A stretch of DNA of 64,000 nucleotides, from NCBI GenBank assembly GCA_050084515.1, contig CM114272.1, positions 19,778,001-19,842,000 on the forward strand. The letters run 5' to 3'. The translations under genes and the position numbers were made by a program. This document shows positions 46,446 through 56,713 of this stretch, piece by piece. Positions within the stretch are counted from its first letter, which is position 1. Every line of letters begins with the position of its first letter. The notes beneath the pieces were generated by a model. It saw nothing but the letters and a program-made list of their open reading frames with translations, ran no database searches and was not told where the DNA came from. The DNA comes from Blasia pusilla (taxonomy: Eukaryota; Marchantiophyta; Marchantiopsida; Blasiales).

Positions 46446-46857
46446 TGGGTTACACTCTAAAAGGCAAGGGACCTTAGCTCCGCCGCCTTATGCCAAGAGG
46501 TTCAACAAAGAGAGAATGAGCTCTCAAGCTCTCTCTCCTTGAGGTATACCCCTCCCCTCTCCCAAGCTCTCTCCATGGTAACCTATGCTTCCAAGTCACC
46601 TCCTTGGCTCTTGACGTGATGTAGGAGGTCAAGGGCCACTTACCAAAAATATAAAGTCGATCATATACTCACAGTGGCACTTACCTAAAATAGTAAATTC
46701 CTCAATATGGCTCCAAATGAGCCGAAACGAAGGGGGAACCTACTCTCTCAAGTTTCCCGGGGCCTCAACAGGTCATCCTCGACCTATTGAGCGTGCCCTC
46801 CACTACTCATGAAGGCGCTCTACTAGATCTCACCGATCTATCCTAAAAGACGTGACA
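46446..46857 (-). repeat. 5' LTR of the Ty3/gypsy element
   Basis: Runs TGTCACGTC...GTAACCCA on the minus strand, a canonical TG...CA pair of ends, 412 bp. Partner LTR at 42553-42963, truncated relative at 36520-36838. Confidence 0.88.
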
Positions 46858-49454
46858 ATGATCATGAACATGCCTTTTTTTAAATTATCGCATTTGATAT
46901 AAATTATAAGGAATTTTCTATAGCCTTTCATAACTAGGTAAATAAGATAGAAAAATGATGAAAAATCCAAAAAATAATTATTATAGAAAACAAGAAAATG
47001 AATGAAGTTTAAACTGAGTTATAAAAGAATATTTTGTCAGAGAAAATCAAGTGGAGTTAATTTTGATCTTAATAAGTGGTAATTCCTTTAATCTAATATT
47101 AGAGTGAATATTTACATCAATCTCTTACTTTGCAAAGAATAAGATCTAATATCATAATATAATTGACATAAAGTGGTCATTTTCTTACCTTCTTCAAGTG
47201 CCTCAAAACATGTAATGCGAGGATGAATTAAACGAAAGTTCCTTAGTTTGATTTAATAAACTTGGAAGTCTTAACATACCATAACTAATGCATAGAATTT
47301 TTCCCTTACGGATTTTATTCTAAATGAATGTTTGATTGTAATTAGCAAAAAAACCAAGGTTATATGTGGACAAAGTTTGTGTTTGTAGACTTGTCCATGT
47401 CGTTAGACTTACGTTCGTCATATGGAAAGTGGGACCCACATGGATAAGGCCTTCCATAGAACGGACTTAAGTGCACGGACATGGACATGGACATGTCCGT
47501 GAACACGCACGTTGTCACATGTAACCTTGCTTCCCTCGCACTCCATTCCACTCCACAACGAGCAAAAAAGTTGGCCCCCATCTTTTGCAATCCATGTTCA
47601 TAGATGTGTTCATTATGGGGATGAACTTGTCAATTTCTATGCAACCATGCAAAACACTTGATCCTAACTTAAAAATATATTTAAATATAAGTCGTAGAAA
47701 TCTCCTTTTATGAGAAAAGACAAAATTTGGGAAAATTCCTACATAAAATATACATATTAATTTTCTCCCTACCTCAATGTTTTATTTATGGGTTTGATCA
47801 AAAATTATAGATTCATGGTTCAAAGTAGTTTTCCATAAAACGTTCATCAATTAATATATAATAACTAATACAATAATGCATTTTATGGTTATATGCATCA
47901 ATTGACATTTATTAAAAAATTTCATCATGTTTTGAGTGAAGCTCTTCATGAAAGTCATATATACACATATTTATTTATTTATTTAAAATAATTTGTTGTA
48001 AATTGATTCCTTTATCTTTCTACCACCCTTCTTAAAATTAAGATACATATGAAATTTTTTCATACAAAGCCTTTCTTCATTCACGAAATGTTTTTTTTCT
48101 TTTGTCTCATCTTAAAGAAAAGAAAAACCTTCTTGATGAATTAGTTATGAAACCTAATACATATGGTATGAAAAAATTGTTAACATTTAAATAATTGCTA
48201 ACTTCATAAATGGTATAATGCTCTATTGAAAAGAAAACCATGAAAATAAGAAGCGAGAGAACCAATCAATGCTTTATCTAGAAGAAAATCAAGAATGTAG
48301 TGGGAATGCCAAGAGGGCAAATGTCCAAGGGGCAAGGCTTGTTTTCATGAAGTTGTGTTTTAATAATACTATATATAAGCATGATAAACAATTGCTAGAT
48401 ATTATGCATATCTTATTGTAAATTTGGCTCATAGACCAATTAAAAACTTCAAAAGAATAAGAAGTTAATTTTTAAGAGGTTATGGGAAATTTTCATAAAC
48501 TCATTACATATACTATGTGTCTAAGAACATTTTACATTGGATGCAAATAAAATTTATTCATTATATTCCTTTCAAGAGTCTTTTAAATTGAAACTAGATA
48601 CAAGACATGATATATATATATGGAGGAAGGAAAAGGACGTACTATTTGAGGGAAGAGGGGGGAATACGAATATCTTATTACCCTCTATGGCAAGGAAATT
48701 ATAATTCACTAACTTACACCTGTTATTATGAATTGAAGATTTGGTAGAGTAATCTATTTAAACAATTAAAGAGGGAGATTTAGTTCTAGAGGAAGTAAGC
48801 TTCTATTTGCTATATATTTGTAAAAGATTTAGATGTTTGTAACTTTTGTAATGAAAAAAATATTGATATAGATATTTCCATAGTTGGAATGTTTGGAAAT
48901 CACAATGATACAAAAGTATTATGATATAAATCACAAAAATTATAAAAATGAAATATATGCTTATTATAGATATACTCTCATATTTAAGTAATTATAAGCT
49001 AGCATTTTGGAAAAGTTTAAGCTTTAATGTAGAAATAAAATTAACATCATAATAAATAATTTTTTTGATATATCAAAAAGAATGGTAAACGGTTTTGTCT
49101 CGTGCCATAAGGAAGGTACAATGGTTTCATAAGACTAGCAAGTATATCAATATAGAGAGTCTTTGATTGGGCATCTTAAACCTTTTTCTTTTAATTTAAT
49201 AATATTGTTCTCAAGGGTGTTACTTCTCATGACCATGATTTCGTATTATTGACCTTGTTTGATTGTTATGTCCTTCAATTAGCTTTCAAAACAAGAGCAC
49301 TTATGGAGCCTTTCTATAACTAATTGGTGAATAGATAGCTCTTTTCATTCAAAACAACTGATCATTAAAAGTTGCTTATGCCTTATTCTTGAGTTTATTT
49401 CATATACAGATAAATAATCAAAAAAGAAAAATGACCTTTTTCCATTGAATCTTC
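46858..49454. other. AT-rich stretch, nothing recognised
   Basis: No gene. A small hairpin ACGGACATG ... CATGTCCGT lies at 47475-47500 (8-base loop), built on repeated GGACAT. Confidence 0.5.
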
Positions 49455-49732
49455 CAAAGCCCCCACCTCCCATCCCCTCTCTCTCCAATGGATTTTGTTG
49501 TCTTAAATATCAAAATTATTGTTTCAATCTCCATGCCAAGAAGATTGTTGAGTAAATTAATTTTTAGGTTTATTTTGGAGGGAAAATGAATTCATATATT
49601 GGGGTAAAAACTAAATTGTATTATAAGAGTATTGGGATAAAAAAGATTGTTCGAATTAATGAAAGACATTTGATTCATACTCTAAGAAAATTGAGCTCCA
49701 TCGGAACGAAACTTTTAAATCCTTTTTTTTTG

Positions 49733-49775
<43 letters not shown>

Positions 49776-49870
49776 AGGGGGGGGGGAATTGATCAAAATG
49801 AGTAGTTTCTTTTCTCAGTTGAGGGATAGGGATTTGAAAAGGAAATCATAACTTGTTTTCTTCCCAATTA
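49455..49870 (+). repeat. Left arm of a large decayed inverted repeat
   Basis: 49455-49730 matches the reverse complement of about 51727-52005 (shared CCTCCAAAATAAAC, CCCCAAAATATGAATT, AGTTTCGTTCCGAT). 49789-49870 matches the reverse complement of 50968-51050 (TTTGAAAAGGAAATCATAACTT; GAGGGATAGGGATTTG). A (GA)n-G(n) microsatellite at 49735-49787 sits between the two matching blocks. Confidence 0.85.
49735..49787 (+). repeat. (GA)n followed by a G-rich tract
   Basis: About 17 GA units, then GGGGGGGAGGGGGGGGGG. It interrupts the left arm of the inverted repeat. Confidence 0.95.
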
Positions 49871-50967
49871 ATAAAGGAAAATATATGAAATTTTCTAAAG
49901 TGAAGTTAAAGATGCAATATTACATAAATCTATCTATTTTATCTTTACTTTCTTTTTTAATCCTAAACCATATAAATGCGACATGTGTCCAATAACCTTG
50001 CATTATCATTTGCCATACATTGAGCCTTCTCATCTCCAATCATCTTACCCAATGCATTGTATGGTCATAAAAATTAGCACTTCTGATAACACAAACAAGA
50101 TCTTCGAAGTTCAATATCCATGTTAATTTTATCAGTGAAAGGTGTTCCTTCTTATTAGATGTTATATATCAATGAAATATCATACAAGAATACTTTAAGA
50201 ATAACTTATGATTGATAAAAAGTTTAATGCAAATTTTTTATAGTGTATGGCCAAGTTTGGGAATAATTTAAGGATAGAATAAGAAGCGCTTTAGCTTCAT
50301 TATCATCTTACATGTAATTCCCACAAATAACTTTAAGAAATAAGAGAGAAACATAGGGGATTGTAGTAAGAGAATGCGAGAAGGAATCTGTTTCACTTTT
50401 CCAGAACAAATAAGTGGGAGGGATGGTGTCAAGACTTATATTTTTTATTGGGACAAATTTACACTTAATGAGTATGAAGGGGGTAAAAGGAGAGATAGTT
50501 TTGTCTTTCTCCAAAATAATGAAGTTGAAGGGGATGGTGGTTTTCAAATAGGGGGATTTTTTTTTCTTCAAAAACAAGGAAGTGGAAGTAGATTTTTCCA
50601 AATGAAATTTTGGGGAGGCATAGAGAGGATGAGAGGAATTTTTGAATGAAAAGGAGGTGTGCATAAACAACGAGGTGGAGGTTGAAGTTTTTCCAACTCT
50701 AATTTACATTATCCTGAAATTTGCATAGATAGTTGTAACATATAATAATACTAAACCTTCAACATTTAAGAAAATAAAAATGAAATCAAAATAAAATTAC
50801 AAAGCGTATAGAGTTGAAGATTGGATTTTTCCCCCCCCAAAATGACAATGAGAAGATTCAGGATCTCAATCAAAAAGTGGAAATGAGGACTATTTAAGAA
50901 CTAGACGATGTGAAGAGAGTTTTCAACACAAGTGTGAGATTATGGCAAAGGAATAAGTTTGGGATTT
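49871..50967. other. Core of the inverted repeat, no gene recognised
   Basis: AT-rich with low-complexity open frames on both strands near 50308-50670. Nothing resembling a transposase is readable. Confidence 0.45.
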
Positions 50968-52010
50968 GGAAAAATAAGTTATGATTTCCTTTTCAAATCC
51001 CTATCCCTCAATATAGAGAAGAAAACAACTCATTTTGAGCAATCCCTCCCCTTCCCATATTTTTTGAAAATCCACCACATAATATATCCCAAAACTTGCC
51101 CCAAAATATGCTTCTTCATAAGGAGCCATAGTAATTTCCTCTTTTCTTTTCTCAAAAAATCTCTCAACCAAATCAGTTTGATCTACAACAGTTTGGCCAA
51201 GTAACAATGCTATTATAATCTCTTCCCACTTAGGATTGCATTTCATGGTAAGAAAAAAAATCTGGTTTTCCAAAGTGCCTCACAATAGCCATTGCATCTT
51301 GATCTAGTTGATGCATATGACGTGGCTCCCCACTAATAGAAGAAGGAAAAATAATGCATGTCCCAAAGGCATCTTTTACACTTTGATACAATTCAACCCG
51401 TAACTCCTTTTGATTTAATCGAACCCAACATAATCTTTGCATCTCTACAATAGCATAGACATCAACCATGAACTCTTGAGTAAGGCGACCAAATCAAGGT
51501 AATCAATTATCATCTTGAGGTCCAAGTCATGTCTGTAGTCGAAAAGAGGCAAATTGCAAGGCTGTAATACTCTTCTAATTTCTTGTGAAGGTCTCCTCAT
51601 TTATCCCACCATCAATTCTATCCTCCTCCACTAAGTTATCGAAACATTCTACATCTCCACCATATAAAATAATATCATCATAATCATATCATCTCCTCAT
51701 ATCCAAGAATAATCAAGACATGGACATGTCGTAAGTTTCGTTCCGATCAAGCTCAATTTTTTGAGTATAAATCGAATGTGTTTCATTTATTTGAAAAAAT
51801 TTATGTGTCCCAACACCATTTTACTATAAAATTTCATTTTTACCCCAAAATATGAATTAATTTTCCCTCCAAAATAAACCTGAAAACTAATTTACTCAAC
51901 AATCATTTTGGAATGGAGGTTGAAGCAATAATTTTGATATGTAAGACGAAAAAAAAATCCATCGGGGAGAGAGGGGGTGGGAGGTGGTAGCATTGGAAGA
52001 TTTAATGGGA
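50968..52010 (-). repeat. Right arm of the large inverted repeat, interrupted
   Basis: Blocks 50968-51050 and about 51727-52005 pair with the left arm. The ~660 bp between them (51060-51720) has no partner in the left arm and holds a Helitron fragment, so it was inserted after the arms formed. Confidence 0.8.
51120..51500 (-). pseudogene. Helitron Rep-domain fragment
   Basis: Minus strand, 51485 downward: EFMVDVYAIVEMQRLCWVRL, NQKELRVELYQSVKDAF, then RHMHQLDQDAMAIVRHFGKP and, after a frameshift at an A8 run near 51250, CNPKWEEIIIALLLGQTVVD and LVERFFEKRKE. These are hallmark motifs of the Helitron-like N-terminal domain (VDA..IEQ-RL, LRAELYQG, DAMAI-R--G-PDLF-T-TCNPKW, LLPGQ-AQDRPDLVARVF). 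The fragment is unrelated in position to the Helitron at 37-41 kb and lacks a helicase. Confidence 0.8.
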
Positions 52011-53950
52011 AAGGGTTTTATTATTATTATTTGTATGTCCTTACCAAATTTAAATAAATTAAATAAGAAGGAATAGGTTCAGATACTATAATGAAAAGTA
52101 CAAAATTAATCTTATTACGAAAACCTTCTTATTATACTCATTAGCTTGGTATAGGTTAAAACTAATTTTTTTTTATAAAGTCATAAAAAATTGACTTCAT
52201 GGACAAATTTCACGAGTGACACTCAAACATAGGTCCCCAAAAGCCAACAAACACCCATAATAGTATGATTATTAGGGGGTTGTTTTTTACCCCTTGTCCG
52301 ACTATTAAAAAAATTTAGTATGATGTTTCCAAGGAAGATGTTCACTATAAAGAAAAAATTGTGAGATTGTTTCTTTTTCCTTGTGATGAATAATGGGCAC
52401 TCAAGAGATATTCTCTATATATTAAAATTCAGAAGTATTATGTTTTATTAATTAAGAATTAAAGTTATTATGATTTGTTTGATTTTCCAATACCTCTTTA
52501 ATTAATACATAAAATTATGGAAAATCGTTTGAATTGGAAGAAATCTTATTACATACTAGAAACCTACTATCACGGGCGTTAGCTAACTTAGAAGACCTAT
52601 GAATGATAGACACTTATACAAGTTTTCCATGAAGTGAGTTCATGAAATGTCTCCTAGTTTTTCTCTATACGAGCATCCTGCTCGTGCTATGCACACATGA
52701 AAAAATCACCGTACGGGAAACACGTCCGTTAAATCTAGCTTTTCTTGTTAGCTCTTAGATCCTATATCAAACAATACATGTGTCAATATGGGAGGAGTAC
52801 AAAAAGCTTACATATCGACACTAGAGAAGACGTTCCTAAAACCCCATCATCTTTTAATAATATTAATAAAGATTCTAATGACGCCCCTACATGTACAACG
52901 AGATAAAGTAGGGGATAAAATAGGGGGATAATAATACAAAATAGAAATATGTTTGAATTTTGTTTGAATTTTGTTCCTTGACTGACATTAGATGGGCAAT
53001 TTGAATTTTGTTCAAATTCATTATCTTTGTAATGAATTTGAATGGGGCACGAAAATATTTATATTAATGAATAATAGTAGTTTAATAAATTTATATTATA
53101 ATGGATGATCTTAGATGTATAATAAGATAAAATAGTGAAATAATTAGAAAAGATAGCATTGCCCATCCAATTTTATCGCTTAATTCATATTTGATGGGAA
53201 GGGAAAAAGAATTTAAATGGAGAAGGAGTAATATTGTTTAAATTTTACGGAAGGGTGGAATTATCTAAGGGAGTGGGATGTTATTTAAAAATTAATTGGG
53301 GAATGGAACTACTTAGAAGAGTAGAATGTTATTACTCTTCTAGGATTTAAGAAAATAAATCTTATATCTAAATCTTGGAATTAAAATAGAATTATTTAAA
53401 ACAAATTTATTCACATTTCAATGAAGGAGGAATTTTTTTTTAAAAATGAACATGTATTTTAATTAATGGAGAGTAGGAATTATTAAAATTTTTATGGAGG
53501 AATGGAATTATTTAGGGACTTGGGTATTATTTGAAATTGGAATGTTATTACTCTTTTAATATAAAAAATGGAAAATATATTTAAAATTTGAAATATAAAA
53601 CATATAATTTTAAAAAATGATTTTTGATATCTAAATAATTTTTTAATGAGCTCATTTCGTTAAAATTTTTAATAAAAAGAGTACTAAAAAATCAGAGTGG
53701 CCATAATTTTTTGTAATTTTACCTTTATTTTCGAATTTATGAGAAAGGAAGTTAAAAACATACAATTAAATTACAAATAAAAACGAAAGATTAAATTTTT
53801 TAAAAATAACCCATACAACAATTTTGAAAAACTATTTTCAAAGGGAGAATTTGTTCTTTCAAAAACTCAATGGATATTTATTTTGTTGAAAATTTCCAAA
53901 ATTCCACATGGACATGTTTTCGCTGGAGTATATGGAACTAGTGCACCTAA
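52011..53950. other. AT-rich stretch, nothing recognised
   Basis: No gene. A perfect 7-bp hairpin ACGAGCA-TCC-TGCTCGT at 52669-52685 is followed by GCTATGCACAC. Repeated phrases (TTTAGG.A.TGGAATTA, GAATGTTATTACTCTT) occur at 53260-53540, an old local duplication. Confidence 0.5.
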
Positions 53951-53957
53951 TATAACG

Positions 53958-54006
53958 TAACGGAACAGTCGTAGCAACCCTCGGGAGTACTCTTTTTGTT
54001 CTGTTA
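53958..54006. repeat. Short inverted repeat upstream of H2A
   Basis: TAACGGAACA (53958-53967) faces TGTTCTGTTA (53997-54006), one mismatch. The same arm sequence forms a hairpin downstream of the gene at 55299-55330. Confidence 0.6.
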
Positions 54007-54063
54007 ACTTTCGAAATGGAACGCGTGATTAGAAACTGGCGCGCTTCATTCGCGTGGACAGTC

Positions 54064-54071
54064 GATCCGCG
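54064..54071 (-). promoter_or_regulatory. Plant histone octamer (CGCGGATC), reverse orientation
   Basis: GATCCGCG on the plus strand is the reverse complement of the octamer found in plant histone gene promoters and linked to S-phase expression. It lies about 250 bp before the H2A ATG. A GGCGCGC stretch (about 54038), a possible E2F-type site, a reversed CCAAT (ATTGG, about 54133) and a TATA-like TTTATATTG (about 54157) are nearby. Confidence 0.65.
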
Positions 54072-54315
54072 TAGGTCCCGTCGATCTTGGTTAATCCGAA
54101 GGCTGTGAGATCCGATCCGAGGCCTTCAAAATGATTGGGTGACACAGTAGGCTGGCTTTATATTGTTTGCACCGCTCTCCCTGATCACTGCATTCAGCAA
54201 ATTGTCCTCGATCTCTCACACAATCCTTCTATCACCTCTCACTTGTCTCTTATCTCCATATCTTTCATTTCGCAAACTCCGAAGTGGGAGATTTTCATTT
54301 CAGCAGTTCTTGAAG

Positions 54316-54849
54316 ATGTCTCGAGGAAAGGTTGCAGGGAAGAAGACCGTGTCCCGCAGCCAGAAGGCGGGTCTGCAATTCCCCGTGGGGAGAATTGCTC
54401 GCTTTCTGAAGAAGGGAAGATACGCTAGTCGCGTCGGAGCCGGCGCACCTGTATACCTCGCCGCGGTGTTGGAGTATCTCGCAGCTGAGGTGAGCACATG
54501 TGGCTTGAACAAGTGGTACCACGTCGGTAGTAATTGGTTTCACCTGCAGTAGGACTAGTTTCTTGACAAGTTCAAAGAAGTCGTAAGTTGCCACGCTCGG
54601 AACTTCCATGTTATTGAACCAATTCATTGTTTGTTATAGGTTCTGGAGCTTGCAGGAAACGCCTCAAGAGACAACAAGAAGACCCGAATTGGGCCACGAC
54701 ACATGCAATTGGCTGTGAGGAATGATGAGGAGCTCAGCAAGCTTTTGGCGAGCGTGACAATTGCCAATGGGGGCGTTCTCCCTAACATCCACTCAGTTTT
54801 GCTTCCAAAGAAGTCCGGGAAGTCGGTATCACAAGAAATGAAGGAGTGA
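54316..54849 (+). CDS. Histone H2A, two exons
   Basis: Core histone that pairs with H2B in the nucleosome. Exons 54316-54489 and 54640-54849 (intron 150 nt, GTGAGC...TTATAG, phase 0) give 127 aa. Visible family marks: [38 protein letters not shown] | [30 protein letters not shown]. The acidic-patch residues (E in YLAAE, EL and NDEE) are present. The intron lies at the position usual in plant H2A genes. The basic N-terminal tail starts SRGKVAGKK. The tail ends [12 protein letters not shown]: an SQE plus hydrophobic motif as in H2A.X, but followed by two extra residues. The TRIGPRH spelling replaces the common TRI(I/V)PRH. Start chosen because MSRGK is the normal H2A beginning. The gene is intact; the S-phase octamer lies upstream. 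Confidence 0.95.
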
Positions 54850-55298
54850 ACGTACATTGCCAGGGACAACTCGGCTTCGAAAGTTTACCAGGGTAAACTT
54901 GAAGGTTTAGTGTCGCTACTGATAGGATTGAGATGGCAGAGCTAGTCGGACTAAAGGGAAGACGTATGTACAGTAGAGTATACTTGGAAGTGATAGGAAA
55001 TTCATGTTCGCATGAAGTTGTACAATACCCACACCTATTATCAAGACATAAAATTTTGATATGTTACGATCGTGAACTTTAATTTGTGCACTGAAACAAT
55101 TAGTTTATATCTGTTGGCTATTGGAGATTGAAACGGAATGAGGTCAAATGAACGGTGAAATTTCCTCCTCATTATTTTAACCCATATCGAGGAAAGATTT
55201 GTGGTACTGTCGCCTTCCTCGAATAACTTTAGTCTACCTGCATGTGTAACATTTGGATCAGTTATACACCCCACATTTTTCACTAAACAAATTATTGT
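54850..55298. other. 3' flank of H2A
   Basis: Probable 3' untranslated region and spacer. No animal-type histone stem-loop seen, as expected for plants, whose histone mRNAs are polyadenylated. Confidence 0.5.
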
Positions 55299-55401
55299 AA
55301 CGGAACTGTATTTTTATGTACAGTTCTGTTAATAAATTGTAGGTTACAAAATTGCGTAACTGAGACTGTGAACGCAATTTTGTAACTTACAATTTATTAA
55401 C
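55299..55401. repeat. Two adjoining hairpins downstream of H2A (candidate MITE)
   Basis: Hairpin 1: 55299-55310 with 55319-55330 (12-bp arms, one mismatch). Hairpin 2: 55328-55357 with 55372-55401, 30-bp arms (GTTAATAAATTGTA(G/A)GTTAC..) with one mismatch and a 14-base loop. The two share bases 55328-55330. No coding capacity. Confidence 0.85.
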
Positions 55402-55831
55402 CAGCTTCTCAGGGGCCGCGGTTGTAATAATCTATTTTCGCTTGCTTTACCTGATAAACACAAAATCTTTCTTCTATGGGAATTGTGCATTTTAGACTGT
55501 CAATTTTTAAAATTAACTGATCGTTTTATAATTTACCGGTGCAAAATTTTGACATTGAATCATTTCATAAGTTCCCATTGAAGCACAACATACGTTTTGG
55601 CATTGCAGCATATATACCATGTACGTTCGCACACGAGAAGAAACGGCAGGGCAATGATGACTGTCACAATGTAATGTCGACAAATAGTTTGATGTTGGAA
55701 GGAACCAATTGACAGGCAAGGCTCATCCGCGTGCTTCTGAAATATGGATACATAGTCTCCTGGCAGATTACCTGCTGCTATATCACATAACAAAATGTAC
55801 AAATGATTTCATAACGTATCTTGACGGACTT
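55402..55831. other. Spacer between H2A and psbR (convergent 3' ends)
   Basis: Includes the probable psbR 3' untranslated region on the minus strand. No other feature seen. Confidence 0.5.
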
Positions 55832-56713
55832 CTAAGCTAGAGCACTCGTGCTGTAGACGAGGAAGGCACCAGCGGCGAGGAGCCCGGCCAGGGTCACTGC
55901 CCACAAAAGCAGTCCGGGGGTACCTGAAGTTCCAGAAACAGAGTGAAGGTGAGCTATAGGCGACCAGAATTTGTCCATTTCTTGTCATTATCATTAATCA
56001 AATCATTACACAAATCTCCCTGTTGTGACGCTTACCTCCAGCGTAGGAGCTGCCTCCAGCTGACCATTCCTCGGGGACATAGATGGGGCTGTATCCATCT
56101 ACGTTGGCACCGTACTTCTTTTTGAACTGGTAGACACCCTTGCCTGTACCCTTGCGGCCCTGAGCGTCAAGTCCGTTCCTCCACTTCACGTCTCCTGAAG
56201 GGCCTGGAAACAGTGCCCCACGACTATTTAGTCAATCCTCGAGTTCATGAATCGCGCTCCCTAAACGCGAACACTACACAAAAACGGAGATAGTCGGAAA
56301 AGCTCCGTTCTTAGCTGCCCGTAGATATCCCACTGATAGCTAACCCACGAGTGGCACTCGAACGAGCATCACCTCCGTACCATCCCTACCGTACCCCAAA
56401 CATCTATCTCATGAATGACAGCTGCATAGAAAGGCAATCCATGAGCATGCTCGTGGGCTCTCTTCCCACTATCAGAAGACCTATGAGCAAAACCTCTGGA
56501 CGACAAATCCAATCCCGTCAGGCACTCACCGAGTGGCTCCTTCACGTTGATCTTCTTGGGTGCGTTCGCCACGATCCTCAGGGTCCGGGTGGTCCTGGGG
56601 GCGACGCTCAAGGCGGGCAGTCCAGACACGGAAGCACCGCAGAAGGCAGACTTCATGGAAGCAGCGGGCGCCACCGCCGGGGCGGCAGACACGAGAACAG
56701 ACAAGGCGGCCAT
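55832..56713 (-). CDS. psbR: Photosystem II 10-kDa polypeptide PsbR, three exons
   Basis: Nucleus-encoded thylakoid protein that stabilises the oxygen-evolving complex of photosystem II. Exons (minus): 56713-56530, 56203-56036 and 55923-55832, total 444 nt, 147 aa. Both introns are GT-AG (56529-56204 and 56035-55924). Start [14 protein letters not shown] begins a Ser/Ala-rich chloroplast transit peptide of roughly 45 residues (ending near [10 protein letters not shown]). Mature part: [47 protein letters not shown], then a C-terminal membrane segment ([20 protein letters not shown]) and the STSALA end typical of PsbR. Upstream in-frame ATGs exist (56725, 56815), but 56713 gives the normal transit peptide start. 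The joins keep the frame (PL-G|GPS..; YAG|GTPG). Intact and likely functional. Convergent with H2A. Confidence 0.95.

Larger units (their letters stand above)
42553..46857 (-). mobile_element. Ty3/gypsy LTR retrotransposon lacking gag and protease
   Basis: Minus-strand element of about 4.3 kb: 5' LTR (46446-46857), only about 210 bp of leader, then reverse transcriptase, RNase H and integrase (pol 46233-43414), a 3' untranslated stretch and the 3' LTR. Order RT-RH-INT is the Ty3/gypsy order. The space between the 5' LTR and RT is too small for gag and protease, so these were deleted. pol is interrupted by stops and frameshifts. LTR divergence of several percent shows the copy is not recent. 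Confidence 0.88.

Noticed and set aside
50308-50670. Overlapping open frames on both strands in the core of the inverted repeat
   Set aside because: Low-complexity AT-rich sequence with no recognisable domain.
52669-52700. Hairpin ACGAGCA-TCC-TGCTCGT as a Helitron end for the minus-strand fragment
   Set aside because: No CTRR at the right distance and wrong side for a minus-strand Helitron 3' end.
54135-54627. Alternative open frames over the H2A first exon, including one reading through the intron
   Set aside because: The GT-AG intron restores the complete H2A sequence; the other frames are shadows.
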